Source: Massilia sp. R2A-15 (GTDB taxonomy: Bacteria > Pseudomonadota > Gammaproteobacteria > Burkholderiales > Burkholderiaceae_D). From it: a DNA stretch of 64,000 bases. The DNA lies in assembly GCF_030704305.1 (NCBI RefSeq), contig NZ_CP131935.1, forward strand, positions 2,480,001 to 2,544,000, in the 5' to 3' direction. Shown in pieces: positions 12,654 to 21,443 of the stretch (the first letter of the stretch is position 1; each line of letters begins with the position of its first letter). The notes beneath the pieces are model-generated. The model was not told the origin of the DNA, ran no database searches, and saw nothing but the letters and a program-made list of their open reading frames with translations. A program made the position numbers and the translations under genes.

Positions 12654-13460
12654 ATGACTCTGATTTCCGCCCTGGGTCCGCGCCCTTTCCAATCGCTGTC
12701 GCCCCGTCCCGAATGGCAGGACGGCGCGGGCGCGCAAGCCGCATCCGCCACTGGCAAGGTCGCTGCGCGTTTGCCCGTGGTCGAACCGGTTGCGCAGTCG
12801 TCCGGCAGCGTGAGCCTGTCGCAGCAGGCCTTGAACGCCCGCCTGGCGCAGTTGGGCGACCAGACGGTTGATGCGGCGCAAAGCCTCATCGGCAGCTTCG
12901 CGCAAGCCCTGTTCGGCGACGCCTCGAAGGGCGCCAGCTTCAATTTCGACGCGATCAGCGTCTCGGCCGACACCAGCATGTCCGCGCAGGTCGCGCACGT
13001 GTCGGCCGCCGGCGGCGCCAGCGTCGATGCCGCCGCGCTCCGGTTCGACGAAAGCGCTTCGTTCCTCGGCCGCGGCAAGATCGTCACCAGCGACGGCCAG
13101 TCCTACGATTTCACCCTCGAAGTCAAATACGCAGCTTCGGCGTCCGCATCGGCCGCGGAAGCCGTCGTGCCCGACACGGTCACCCTGACTGGCAAGGAGC
13201 TGCCGCCGATCGAATACCCTGGCAGCCTGTCCGACCTGTTCAAGGTGCTCGGCCGCCAGCTCGAAGTGAAGGCCGATTCCGGCGATGGCATCAGCGGCCA
13301 GGGCAACCTGTCGATGCGCCTGCTCCGCCTGGTCAACAGCGCCGCGCTGCTGGCCCCGCGCGTGCGCGCGGACGCGCCGGCAGCAACGCCGGCCGAGCGC
13401 AACCGCGCGCTGGCGTCCTACGCCGCGCCGGCCGACAGCGGCGCCGTCACCTCGGCGTAA
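12654..13460 (+). CDS. Conserved hypothetical protein, Ser/Ala-rich
   Basis: 268 residues, no signal peptide or membrane segment. The N-terminal 55 residues look disordered; residues 55-85 (SVSLSQQALNARLAQLGDQ onward) form a helix resembling the SLS..A-type start seen in proteins that carry flagellin-like or calcium-binding tails; the middle holds alternating beta segments (FNFDAISVSADTS, GKIVTSDGQSYDFTLEVKY) and an acidic proline-containing part (LPPIEYPGSLSDLFKVLG). I do not recognise the family. Starts 53 bases after an A/T-rich stretch that may be a promoter. Independent of the downstream methyltransferase, which has its own -10 (TATAAT, 13485-13490). Confidence 0.6.
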   Translation: MTLISALGPRPFQSLSPRPEWQDGAGAQAASATGKVAARLPVVEPVAQSSGSVSLSQQALNARLAQLGDQTVDAAQSLIGSFAQALFGDASKGASFNFDAISVSADTSMSAQVAHVSAAGGASVDAAALRFDESASFLGRGKIVTSDGQSYDFTLEVKYAASASASAAEAVVPDTVTLTGKELPPIEYPGSLSDLFKVLGRQLEVKADSGDGISGQGNLSMRLLRLVNSAALLAPRVRADAPAATPAERNRALASYAAPADSGAVTSA

Positions 13461-13484
13461 GCCCCGGCCGGAGGGCCGACCACC

Positions 13485-13490
13485 TATAAT
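13485..13490 (+). promoter_or_regulatory. Putative -10 element of the methyltransferase gene
   Basis: TATAAT, 28 bases upstream of the ATG at 13519; no strong -35 is evident, so the promoter call rests on the -10 alone. Confidence 0.4.
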
Positions 13491-13518
13491 GGCGGATTGT
13501 CCTTTTCGATTGCCCGCC

Positions 13519-14676
13519 ATGTCCGTTTCGCCCGCCCCCGACGCCCCTGCCCGCATTCATTGGAGCGAAGGCGGCGCCGACCACTCGGCGCTGTGGCGCT
13601 CCGAAAGCGGCATGCCCGCGCCGAAAAAAGTCGTCATCGCCAACGACCAGACCCCGGCCGACACGGCCTATCGCCTCGCCTGCGAAGGCACCGCGCTGCT
13701 GTGGCGCGGCGATTTCCAGAACGCGCGCCAGCTGCTGCAGGCGCTGGCGCGGCGCGCCGACCACAAGGGCAAGCGCGCGAAGGCGCCCAAGATTCCCGCC
13801 TCGCCTGCCGAAGCGTTTCACCTGCACCGCCAGGCCCAGTCGCAGCGCGCGCGTACGCTGGCCATGCTGCTGATTCCCTTCGACGCCGACTACACGATCC
13901 CGCTGCGCCGCGCGCCGGACGTTTCGCTGGCCTGCAACGAGGCCTACGGGCGCCCGACCGAGCCCTTCGTCGCTTCGCTGCGCGAACTGCTTGGCCTGAT
14001 CGGCGCGCACGAATGGCGCAAGAACGGCGTCGAGATCGCGGCGCTGGGCGATCGCATCCATCCTTATTACGGCGTGTTCTCGCCGATCCGCGGCGAGTAC
14101 CTCGAGCTGGTCAACCAGGCGCCGCTGCCGGCCAACGCGAAGCTGGCGTTCGACATCGGCACCGGCACCGGCGTGCTGGCGGCGCTGCTGGCGCGGCGCG
14201 GCGTCACCAAAATCGTCGCCACCGACATGGACCAGCGCGCGCTGTCGTGCGCGCGCGAGAACCTGCATCGCCTCGGTTTCGACGACCGGGTCGAGGTGGT
14301 GAAGGCCGACCTGTTCCCCGATGGCCAGGCGCCGCTCATCGTCTGCAATCCGCCATGGCTGCCGGGCCGTCCGAGCTCCTCGATCGAGAGCGCGATCTAC
14401 GATCCGGACAGCCGCATGCTCAAAGGCTTCCTCGGTGGCCTGGTGGCCCACCTGGCGGCCGGCGGCGAAGGCTGGCTGATCCTGTCCGACCTGGCCGAAC
14501 ACCTTGGCCTGCGCCCGCGCGAACAGCTGCTCGCGATGATCGCCGCGGCCGGCCTGAAGGTCGTCGCGCGCCACGACGTGCGCCCGACCCACCCGCGCGC
14601 CAGCGACGCCAGCGACCCGCTGCATGCGGCCCGCGCGGCCGAAGTGACGTCCTTGTGGCGCCTCGCTGCACAATAG
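13519..14676 (+). CDS. Class I SAM-dependent methyltransferase (small methyltransferase domain)
   Basis: 385 residues. An N-terminal ~180-residue region of its own type is followed by a Rossmann methyltransferase: SAM-binding FDIGTGTGVLAALLARRG, acidic ATDMDQRALSCA, and the catalytic NPPW motif (VCNPPWLPG) typical of N-methyltransferases acting on planar amino groups such as PrmC/HemK, RlmF/G or RsmC. The substrate cannot be told from sequence; an RNA or protein Gln is likely from the NPPW motif. The ATG at 13519 follows the -10 element closely; a longer in-frame extension exists upstream but overlaps the preceding gene and promoter. Confidence 0.8.
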   Translation: MSVSPAPDAPARIHWSEGGADHSALWRSESGMPAPKKVVIANDQTPADTAYRLACEGTALLWRGDFQNARQLLQALARRADHKGKRAKAPKIPASPAEAFHLHRQAQSQRARTLAMLLIPFDADYTIPLRRAPDVSLACNEAYGRPTEPFVASLRELLGLIGAHEWRKNGVEIAALGDRIHPYYGVFSPIRGEYLELVNQAPLPANAKLAFDIGTGTGVLAALLARRGVTKIVATDMDQRALSCARENLHRLGFDDRVEVVKADLFPDGQAPLIVCNPPWLPGRPSSSIESAIYDPDSRMLKGFLGGLVAHLAAGGEGWLILSDLAEHLGLRPREQLLAMIAAAGLKVVARHDVRPTHPRASDASDPLHAARAAEVTSLWRLAAQ

Positions 14677-14688
14677 AAAAGCTCGCCA

Positions 14689-14717
14689 TTGCGCCCGCGG
14701 CCGATAGTCCGTATAAT
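14689..14717 (+). promoter_or_regulatory. Promoter of tRNA-fMet
   Basis: TTGCGC (14689-14694), 17-base spacer, TATAAT (14712-14717), ending six bases before the mature tRNA. The spacing is ideal for sigma-70. Confidence 0.7.
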
Positions 14718-14723
14718 CGTTCC

Positions 14724-14800
14724 TGCGGGGTGGAGCAGTCTGGCAGCTCGTCGGGCTCATAACCCGAAGGTCACAGGTTCAAATCCTGTCCCCGCAACCA
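14724..14800 (+). tRNA. tRNA-fMet (CAU), initiator
   Basis: 77 nt with encoded CCA. The anticodon arm is TCGGG-CTCATAA-CCCGA, whose three stacked G-C pairs are the initiator hallmark; D arm and the CAGGTTCAAATCCTG T arm are normal. The first base is T facing A72, so the usual C1/A72 mismatch is replaced by a weak U-A pair. A single gene in its own transcription unit, with promoter upstream and terminator downstream. Confidence 0.95.
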
Positions 14801-14820
14801 AACACTGTGTTAAACATCGA

Positions 14821-14850
14821 GCCCGACTCTTGCAGCCGGGCTTTTGTTTT
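14821..14850 (+). terminator. Rho-independent terminator of tRNA-fMet
   Basis: GCCCG / CGGGC stem with 11-base loop followed by a T-rich run (TTTTGTTTT), 20 bases after the tRNA CCA. Confidence 0.7.
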
Positions 14851-14896
14851 CTGCGGCGCGAAAAGCGCGCGGCAAACAAGGCAGCAACGAAGCGAC

Positions 14897-15136
14897 ATGA
14901 GAGACAAAAAAGACAACGCGACGTTTGACCTGTTGGGCTTCGATGACGATCTGCCGCCGCCGCCGCCCGCCGCCCTCCCCGCGCCGGCCAAGCGCGCGGC
15001 GCGTCCCCGCAGCGCCGGCCTGCGCCAGGAACAGCTCGAACTGCTCGAAGAAACCGACGCCTCCGGCCTGCCGGTCTGGCGCCGCGACGAAGGCACCGAC
15101 CTGACCGGCCTGCCCGTGTGGGCCGCCTCCTGCTAG
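14897..15136 (+). CDS. Small hypothetical protein
   Basis: 79 residues, acidic start (DLLGFDDD), a polyproline run (PPPPPAALPAPAK), a basic middle, and a C-terminus with a twice-repeated SGLPVWRRDE / TGLPVWAASC pattern (D-x-SGLPVW, D-x-TGLPVW). The repeat makes translation likely. No signal peptide or membrane segment. The function is unknown; it sits between tRNA-fMet and dbpA on the same strand, with its own start at 14897 after the tRNA terminator. Confidence 0.55.
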   Translation: MRDKKDNATFDLLGFDDDLPPPPPAALPAPAKRAARPRSAGLRQEQLELLEETDASGLPVWRRDEGTDLTGLPVWAASC

Positions 15137-15191
15137 ACTGTCGCATTCGCGGTACCCGCAGCTCCCTGCTACTTTTGTATCGGCCACACCA

Positions 15192-16601
15192 ATGACCCTC
15201 AACGCCTTTTCCACGCTGCCGCTGGCGCCAGCCATGCTGGCCAACCTCGACGCCCTCGGCTACAAAGAGATGACCACGATCCAGGCCGAGAGCCTGCCGG
15301 CGGTGCTGGAAGGCCGCGACCTGATCGCGCAGGCCAAGACCGGCAGCGGCAAGACCGCGGCGTTCGGCATCGGCATCCTGCACAAGCTCAATCCCGCCTG
15401 GTTTGCGATCCAGGGACTGGTGATGTGCCCGACCCGCGAGCTGGCCGACCAGGTGGCCAATGAATTGCGCCGGCTGGCGCGCGGCGTCGGCAACGTCAAG
15501 GTCCTGACGCTGACCGGCGGCACCGCGATGCGCCCGCAAATCGCGTCGCTCGAACACGGCGCGCACATCGTCGTCGGCACCCCGGGCCGGATCCGCGATC
15601 ACCTCGGACGCGGCACCATCAACCTGGACAAGGTGCAGACGCTGGTGCTCGACGAGGCCGACCGCATGACCGACATGGGCTTCTACGACGAGATCGCCGG
15701 CATCGTCAGCGCCTGCCCGGCGCGGCGCCAGACCTTGCTGTTCTCGGCCACCTACCCCGACGACATCCGCGTCGCCACCGAACACTTCCTGCGCGATCCG
15801 CTCGAAGTGACGGTCGAAGCGCAGCACAGCGCCGACCAGATCGAGCAGCGCTTCTACGAGGTCGGCTTCGACGAGCGCGATGCGGCTGTCGGCAAGCTGC
15901 TCAAGCACTTCAAGCCGGCGTCCACGCTGGCCTTCTGCAATACCAAGGTCCACTGCCGCGAACTGGCCGACGAACTGCGCTCGCAGGGGTTCTCGGCGCT
16001 CGCGCTGTACGGCGAACTGGAACAGCGCGAACGCGACGAGATCCTGGTGCTGTTCGCGAACCGCAGCTGCTCGGTGCTGGTGGCCACCGATGTCGCCGCG
16101 CGCGGCCTCGACATCGCCAACCTGGGCGCGGTGATCAACGTCGACGTGTCGAAGGACACCGAGGTGCACATCCACCGCGTGGGCCGCACCGGCCGCGCCG
16201 GCGAATCGGGACTCGCGCTGTCGCTGTGCGCGCCGAACGAGAAGAAATGGGTGCGCCTGATCGAGGAGTACCAGGGCGCGCCGGTCAGCTGGCACGACAT
16301 CAAGGAGCTCGACGACGAGCACGAGGAAGCGGCGCCGGCGCCGATGGTCACCCTGGTCATCATGGGCGGCAAGAAGGACAAGCTGCGTCCCGGCGACGTG
16401 CTGGGCGCGCTGACCGGCGACGCCGGGCTGGTCAAGGAGCAGGTCGGCAAGATCAACGTGACCGAATTCCAGACCTATGTCGCGCTGGACCGTCACGTGG
16501 CCGAGCAGGCGTTTGCGCGCCTGAACGCCGGCAACAAGCTGGGTCGCGACTTCGGCTCGATCAAGGGGCGCAGCTTCAAGATGCGCTTCATCAACGCCTG
16601 A
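15192..16601 (+). CDS. dbpA: ATP-dependent RNA helicase DbpA
   Basis: DEAD-box helicase that remodels 23S rRNA helix 92 during 50S assembly. 469 residues. In order: Q motif (MTTIQAESLPAVL), motif I AKTGSGKT (48-55), PTRELADQ, GTPGR, DEAD (VLDEADRMTDMGF), SAT, and the C-lobe motifs with HRVGRTGRAGESG. The C-terminal ~75 residues (VTLVIMGGKKDKLRPGDVLG onward) form the DbpA-type RRM that recognises hairpin 92, including GKINVTEF. Single gene, preceded by the small hypothetical gene. Confidence 0.95.
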   Translation: MTLNAFSTLPLAPAMLANLDALGYKEMTTIQAESLPAVLEGRDLIAQAKTGSGKTAAFGIGILHKLNPAWFAIQGLVMCPTRELADQVANELRRLARGVGNVKVLTLTGGTAMRPQIASLEHGAHIVVGTPGRIRDHLGRGTINLDKVQTLVLDEADRMTDMGFYDEIAGIVSACPARRQTLLFSATYPDDIRVATEHFLRDPLEVTVEAQHSADQIEQRFYEVGFDERDAAVGKLLKHFKPASTLAFCNTKVHCRELADELRSQGFSALALYGELEQRERDEILVLFANRSCSVLVATDVAARGLDIANLGAVINVDVSKDTEVHIHRVGRTGRAGESGLALSLCAPNEKKWVRLIEEYQGAPVSWHDIKELDDEHEEAAPAPMVTLVIMGGKKDKLRPGDVLGALTGDAGLVKEQVGKINVTEFQTYVALDRHVAEQAFARLNAGNKLGRDFGSIKGRSFKMRFINA

Positions 16602-16700
16602 CCACGGCGCCTGCCCGGGATGCACGTTAGCGCGTGCACTCCCATGCCAAATCTGGCATTATTGCTGTAGATAAACATAAGGCGAATTCCGCCTGAATAT

Positions 16701-17354
16701 ATGACAACGCCAACTCCTGCCGCCGCGGCCGCCGGGACCGAGTCGCCCGAAGCGCTCGCCCTGAAGCACGCCTTCCTGCGCGGCGCCGGGATACCGGCCG
16801 ACGCCATCTCCGCCGAACTGACGCCTGAACTGATGGAGCTGGTCGGCAAGCTGCTGGCCAACTCGCTGCAGGGCGCGATCGAGCAGCTGGCGCTGCGCTC
16901 GCTGGTGAAGCAGGAAGTGCATGCCGACCAGACGATGGTGTTGGTACGCAACAACAATCCACTCAAGTTTTTTCCCGACAGCCAGACCGTGCTGACCCAG
17001 ATGCTGCGCAAGAAAATGCCCGGCTTCATGGAGCCGCTTGAAGCGGTGGCGGACGCACGCCACGACCTGCGCGGCCACCAGCTCGGCGTCGTGGCCGGCG
17101 CCAGCGCCAGCATGCGCGCGCTGATCGAGCGCGTCGAGCCGGCCCGCCTTGAAGCATCGCTGCCGGCGCCCGGCCTGCTCGACAAGCTGGCGCCTTCGCG
17201 CCGCCAGGCCGCGCTGTGGCAGCAGTTCGTGCAGGAATACGCCGCCATCGCCGGCGAATCGCAGGACCAGTTCAAGACCGTGTTCGGCCCGGCCTTCCTC
17301 GCCGCTTACGAACAGGAAGTCGCGCGCTTCAACGACGAGGCGCGCAATGCATGA
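16701..17354 (+). CDS. T6SS-associated TagH C-terminal domain protein (no FHA domain)
   Basis: 217 residues matching the C-terminal domain of T6SS FHA proteins (TagH/Fha1): LKHAFLRGAGIP at the start, the NNPLKFFPDSQTVLTQML segment, the GF-x-EP-EAVADARHDLRGHQLGVVAG stretch, and a long C-terminal helix (LWQQFVQEYAAIAGES). The normal N-terminal phosphothreonine-reading FHA domain is absent: the protein starts at this domain and the 100 bp upstream encode none. It leads a four-gene set with phosphatase, kinase and TssQ lipoprotein, overlapping the phosphatase start by 8 bp. It probably docks the phosphorylation pathway onto a T6SS, but how without FHA is unclear. Confidence 0.8.
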   Translation: MTTPTPAAAAAGTESPEALALKHAFLRGAGIPADAISAELTPELMELVGKLLANSLQGAIEQLALRSLVKQEVHADQTMVLVRNNNPLKFFPDSQTVLTQMLRKKMPGFMEPLEAVADARHDLRGHQLGVVAGASASMRALIERVEPARLEASLPAPGLLDKLAPSRRQAALWQQFVQEYAAIAGESQDQFKTVFGPAFLAAYEQEVARFNDEARNA

Positions 17355-18122
17355 CGCTTGCGCGGTGCGCCTATCATGGGCGCAGGTCAGCGAGACCGGC
17401 TCGCGCGCTTCGAACCAGGATGCGATCGGCGCGGCGCGCAACGGCGACCTGGCCTGCTTCGCGATTGCCGACGGCACCGGCGGCCACCGCGGCGGCGAAG
17501 TCGCTTCGCGCATCGCCGTCGACTCCTTGATCCGCGCGTTCTGCGACGGGCCGGCGTTCGGCACGCAGGCACTGCTTGGCTACGTGGACCAGGCCATCGG
17601 CCAGGTGGAGCAAGCCAGGCGCGGCGACCCGGACCTTTCCGACATGAGCACCACCATCGCCACCCTGCTGGTCGATCAGCACAGCGCGCGGGCCGTATGG
17701 GCCCACCTCGGCGACAGCCGCATCTACCTTTTCCGCGCCGGCCGCGTGCTCGCCGTCACCCGCGACCACAGCCTGGCGCAGCAGCTGGTGGATGCCGGCT
17801 ACATCGATGCCGCGCAATTGCGCGAGCACCCGCAGCGCAATATCCTGCTGGCGGCGGCCGGCGCCCAGGGTGAGATTGGCGTGGCCGCAAGCGGCGACCC
17901 GGTAGCACTGATGCCCGGCGACGCCCTGCTCGCCTGCAGCGACGGCCTGTGGGAGTGGGTGCGCGAAGAAGAGATGGAACAGGCGCTGCTTGAAACGGGC
18001 CGCAGCGAGGACTGGCTGGCGGCGATGTGCGCCACCGCCGACGCCGCGGTCAAGGCGGCCGGCAAGGCGCGCGACAATTATTCGGCGTACGCGATCCGCG
18101 TGCACCATCAGGAACCAGCAGC

Positions 18123-18126
<4 letters not shown>
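17347..18126 (+). CDS. PP2C-family Ser/Thr phosphatase (PppA/Stp type)
   Basis: 259 residues with PP2C metal-binding motifs: RASNQDAIG, ADGTGGHRGGEVAS, GDSRIYLFRAG and ACSDGLWEWV. In T6SS clusters such phosphatases (PppA) reverse Thr phosphorylation by the PpkA kinase. Overlaps both neighbours (8 bp with the TagH-like gene, 4 bp ATGA with the kinase), which implies translational coupling and fixed stoichiometry. Cytoplasmic; no membrane segment. The typical PP2C DG after the first strand reads ADGTGG, i.e. catalytic Asp is retained. Confidence 0.9.
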
Positions 18127-19688
<1,562 letters not shown>

Positions 19689-19705
19689 ACGCATCAGGAT
19701 TGACC

Positions 19706-20113
19706 ATGAAGATTCGCACCCTCCTCCCGATCGCCTGCCTGCTCACCGGCTGCGCCAGCATGCCGTTCGGCGCCGGCAAGGACACGAAACCCGGGCACTC
19801 CCAGCCGGAGGTCAGCGCGCCCGCGCCGGCGCCGTCCGGCCTGAAGGAAGGCATCGCTCTGTACAACAACGGCGACTACAACGGCGCAATCAAGCGTCTC
19901 GGCCAGGCCGACGTCACCGGCGGCCCGAAGGCGACCCAGGTCGAAGCGTTGAAATACACCGCGTTCAGCTACTGCCTGACTTCGCGCACGACGCTGTGCC
20001 GCCACCAGTTCGAGAAGGCGTTCAAGCTCGATCCTTCGTTCGACCTGGAGCCGGGCGAACATGGACACCCGCTGTGGGGTCCGGTCTTCGTCAAGGCGAA
20101 GAAGGCGAAATAG
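19706..20113 (+). CDS. TssQ-family T6SS-associated lipoprotein
   Basis: 135-residue lipoprotein: signal peptide with lipobox LTGC (C16), a Pro/Ala linker, then a TPR-like helical pair (LKEGIALYNNGDYNGAIKRL, and LKYTAFSYCLTSRTTLCRHQF) and the conserved ending DPSFDLEPGEHGHPLWGPVF. This resembles the TssQ lipoproteins found next to T6SS kinase genes in Burkholderiales. I start at ATG 19706, six bases after AGGA, rather than the TTG at 19700. Probably outer-membrane anchored. Ends 14 bp before a repeat that the IS has split. Confidence 0.8.
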   Translation: MKIRTLLPIACLLTGCASMPFGAGKDTKPGHSQPEVSAPAPAPSGLKEGIALYNNGDYNGAIKRLGQADVTGGPKATQVEALKYTAFSYCLTSRTTLCRHQFEKAFKLDPSFDLEPGEHGHPLWGPVFVKAKKAK

Positions 20114-20127
20114 ATCGAGCGAACAAT

Positions 20128-20138
20128 GGGGTCAGGTC
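20128..20138 (+). repeat. Left half of a family A repeat split by IS insertion
   Basis: GGGGTCAGGTC; the remaining half, CGCAGGACCAGACCCC, resumes at 21400 on the other side of the IS. GGTC (20135-20138) is the left target-site duplicate. Confidence 0.85.
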
Positions 20139-20168
20139 TGAGATGCACCGGTTTGGTGGACAGGTTAA

Positions 20169-21062
20169 TTAGCAACACATGTGCTGCGCCTGGACCTGCG
20201 CCGGCGTTTTGTAGCCGAGCGATTGATGAAGTCGGATTGTATTGTAGTACACCTCAATATGATCTTTGACGGCGGCAACCGCGGCAGCGTGATCTTCATA
20301 CACGAAGTGATGCGTCAACTCGTTCTTCAGGTTCGAGAAGAAGCTCTCCGCAACCGCGTTATCGTGACAGTTCCCTTTGCGGCTCATGCTCGCAATTGCG
20401 CCCTTCGACTCGAGGTAGTCGCGAAACTTCTTCGAGCCGTAAGGCGATCCCTGATCCGTGTGGCAAACGAGCCCTGGCGGCGGGCGATATCGCTCCATGG
20501 CCGCTTCGATCGTCTGCACGGCCAGGGCGGCGGTCTGGCTCGTTCCCATCGCCCAGCCAATGACAGCGTGCGTGGACAAATCCAGGAATATCGACAGATG
20601 GCTTATCCCCGTCCGCGTGGTGATTTGCGTCATGTCGCCCACCCACACGCGGTTTGGAACGGCGACCTTGAATTTCCGGTTCACCAGATTCGGGGCTGGC
20701 GGTTCTTTTTGTTGCGGTGCTGGTTTGCTTTGCAGTCGTTGGGTTCGAAGCGTCTGAATGCCGGCGCAACGTCGTAGACGTGCCACTCGATTTCGCCCGC
20801 ATGGATTTTTTTCCGCGCGTAGCACCCGCCACATCTTGATGACGCCTGCAGCGCGCCGGTGTTCCGCGTCGATCTCGTGAAGCCTCGCAATCAAGGCGAT
20901 GTCCGCGCTATCGCGCGGGCTCATAGGGCGACAGCGCGAGGCATGGTAGCCGCTTCGGCTTACGCCAAGTAAGCGGCACATCAGCCCGACCGGATACATC
21001 TCGGCATGCTCGCGAATGAAGGCGTACCTCAGCGCTATCGGCGCATGAAGTACGCCTCGGCT
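20169..21062 (-). CDS. IS3-family transposase OrfB (catalytic part of OrfAB)
   Basis: About 297 residues read by -1 frameshift from orfA. Contains an HTH_21-like region (MCRLLGVSRSGYHA), then the rve integrase core with the DDE residues: D in VWVGDMTQI, D in CHTDQGSPYGS, and E in NAVAESFFSNLKNEL (DDE spacing with conserved K). Ends with YYNTIRLHQSLGYKTPAQV. No separate good start codon near the frameshift, consistent with production only as a fusion. Confidence 0.9.
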   Translation of the reverse strand, partial: SRGVLHAPIALRYAFIREHAEMYPVGLMCRLLGVSRSGYHASRCRPMSPRDSADIALIARLHEIDAEHRRAAGVIKMWRVLRAEKNPCGRNRVARLRRCAGIQTLRTQRLQSKPAPQQKEPPAPNLVNRKFKVAVPNRVWVGDMTQITTRTGISHLSIFLDLSTHAVIGWAMGTSQTAALAVQTIEAAMERYRPPPGLVCHTDQGSPYGSKKFRDYLESKGAIASMSRKGNCHDNAVAESFFSNLKNELTHHFVYEDHAAAVAAVKDHIEVYYNTIRLHQSLGYKTPAQVQAQHMCC

Positions 21063-21346
21063 TTTTTTAGAATTTCGAGCTCCAGTGCCAGGCGAAGATT
21101 CTCCTTGCGAAGCCGAGTCAGCTCGTCTTCCTCGCCAGCTGGCGGGCGCCCAGGCGGTCGAAACGCCAAGTCCGGGCCGACCAAGTCGACCCGCTTCGCC
21201 CATTTATAAAGCTGATTTCGACGCACGCCGAGCTCTCGCGCCAGCGCCGCGGCGTTATCGCATTGCTTCAGACGTTCAACCGCTTGGAGCTTGAACTCCG
21301 GGCTAAAGACCTGGTTTTCAGATGATTTTACGAGTTTGGTATCCAT
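21035..21346 (-). CDS. IS3-family transposase OrfA (HTH subunit)
   Basis: 103-residue DNA-binding protein: helix-turn-helix (AAALARELGVRRNQLYKWAKR) followed by a leucine-zipper coiled coil (ELTRLRKENLRLALELEILKKAE). The codons CTA AAA AAA G at 21062-21070 form an A-rich -1 slippery site; slipping leads from KKAEAY into the KKSRGVLHAP of OrfB. OrfA alone usually represses and directs end binding. Confidence 0.9.
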   Translation of the reverse strand: MDTKLVKSSENQVFSPEFKLQAVERLKQCDNAAALARELGVRRNQLYKWAKRVDLVGPDLAFRPPGRPPAGEEDELTRLRKENLRLALELEILKKAEAYFMRR

Positions 21347-21399
21347 GGAACGTATTGTCCCCTATTTGGATGTCCACCAAACTCGGTACATCTCAGGTC

Positions 21400-21415
21400 C
21401 GCAGGACCAGACCCC
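21400..21415 (+). repeat. Right half of the split family A repeat
   Basis: CGCAGGACCAGACCCC, continuing the half at 20128-20138; without the IS and one GGTC copy the two rejoin into a perfect family A element. Confidence 0.85.
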
Positions 21416-21443
21416 ATCTGCGTCGGCATCAGCGCGAAGCGAG

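Larger units (their letters stand above)
20139..21395 (-). mobile_element. Complete IS3-family insertion sequence, 1257 bp
   Basis: Ends TGAGATG...CATCTCA carry imperfect inverted repeats (left 20139-20162 TGAGATGCACCG-GTTTGGTGGACA; right 21371-21395, TGAGATGTACCGA-GTTTGGTGGACA on the minus strand). GGTC is duplicated at 20135-20138 and 21396-21399. Two overlapping reading frames, orfA and orfB, are joined by a -1 slippery A7 run. All parts look intact, so the element may be active and recent. Confidence 0.92.

Noticed and set aside
20169..21203. Independent OrfB start upstream of the slippery site
   Set aside because: The stretch before KKSRGVLH is a shadow of OrfA; the A7 run fits -1 frameshift production instead.
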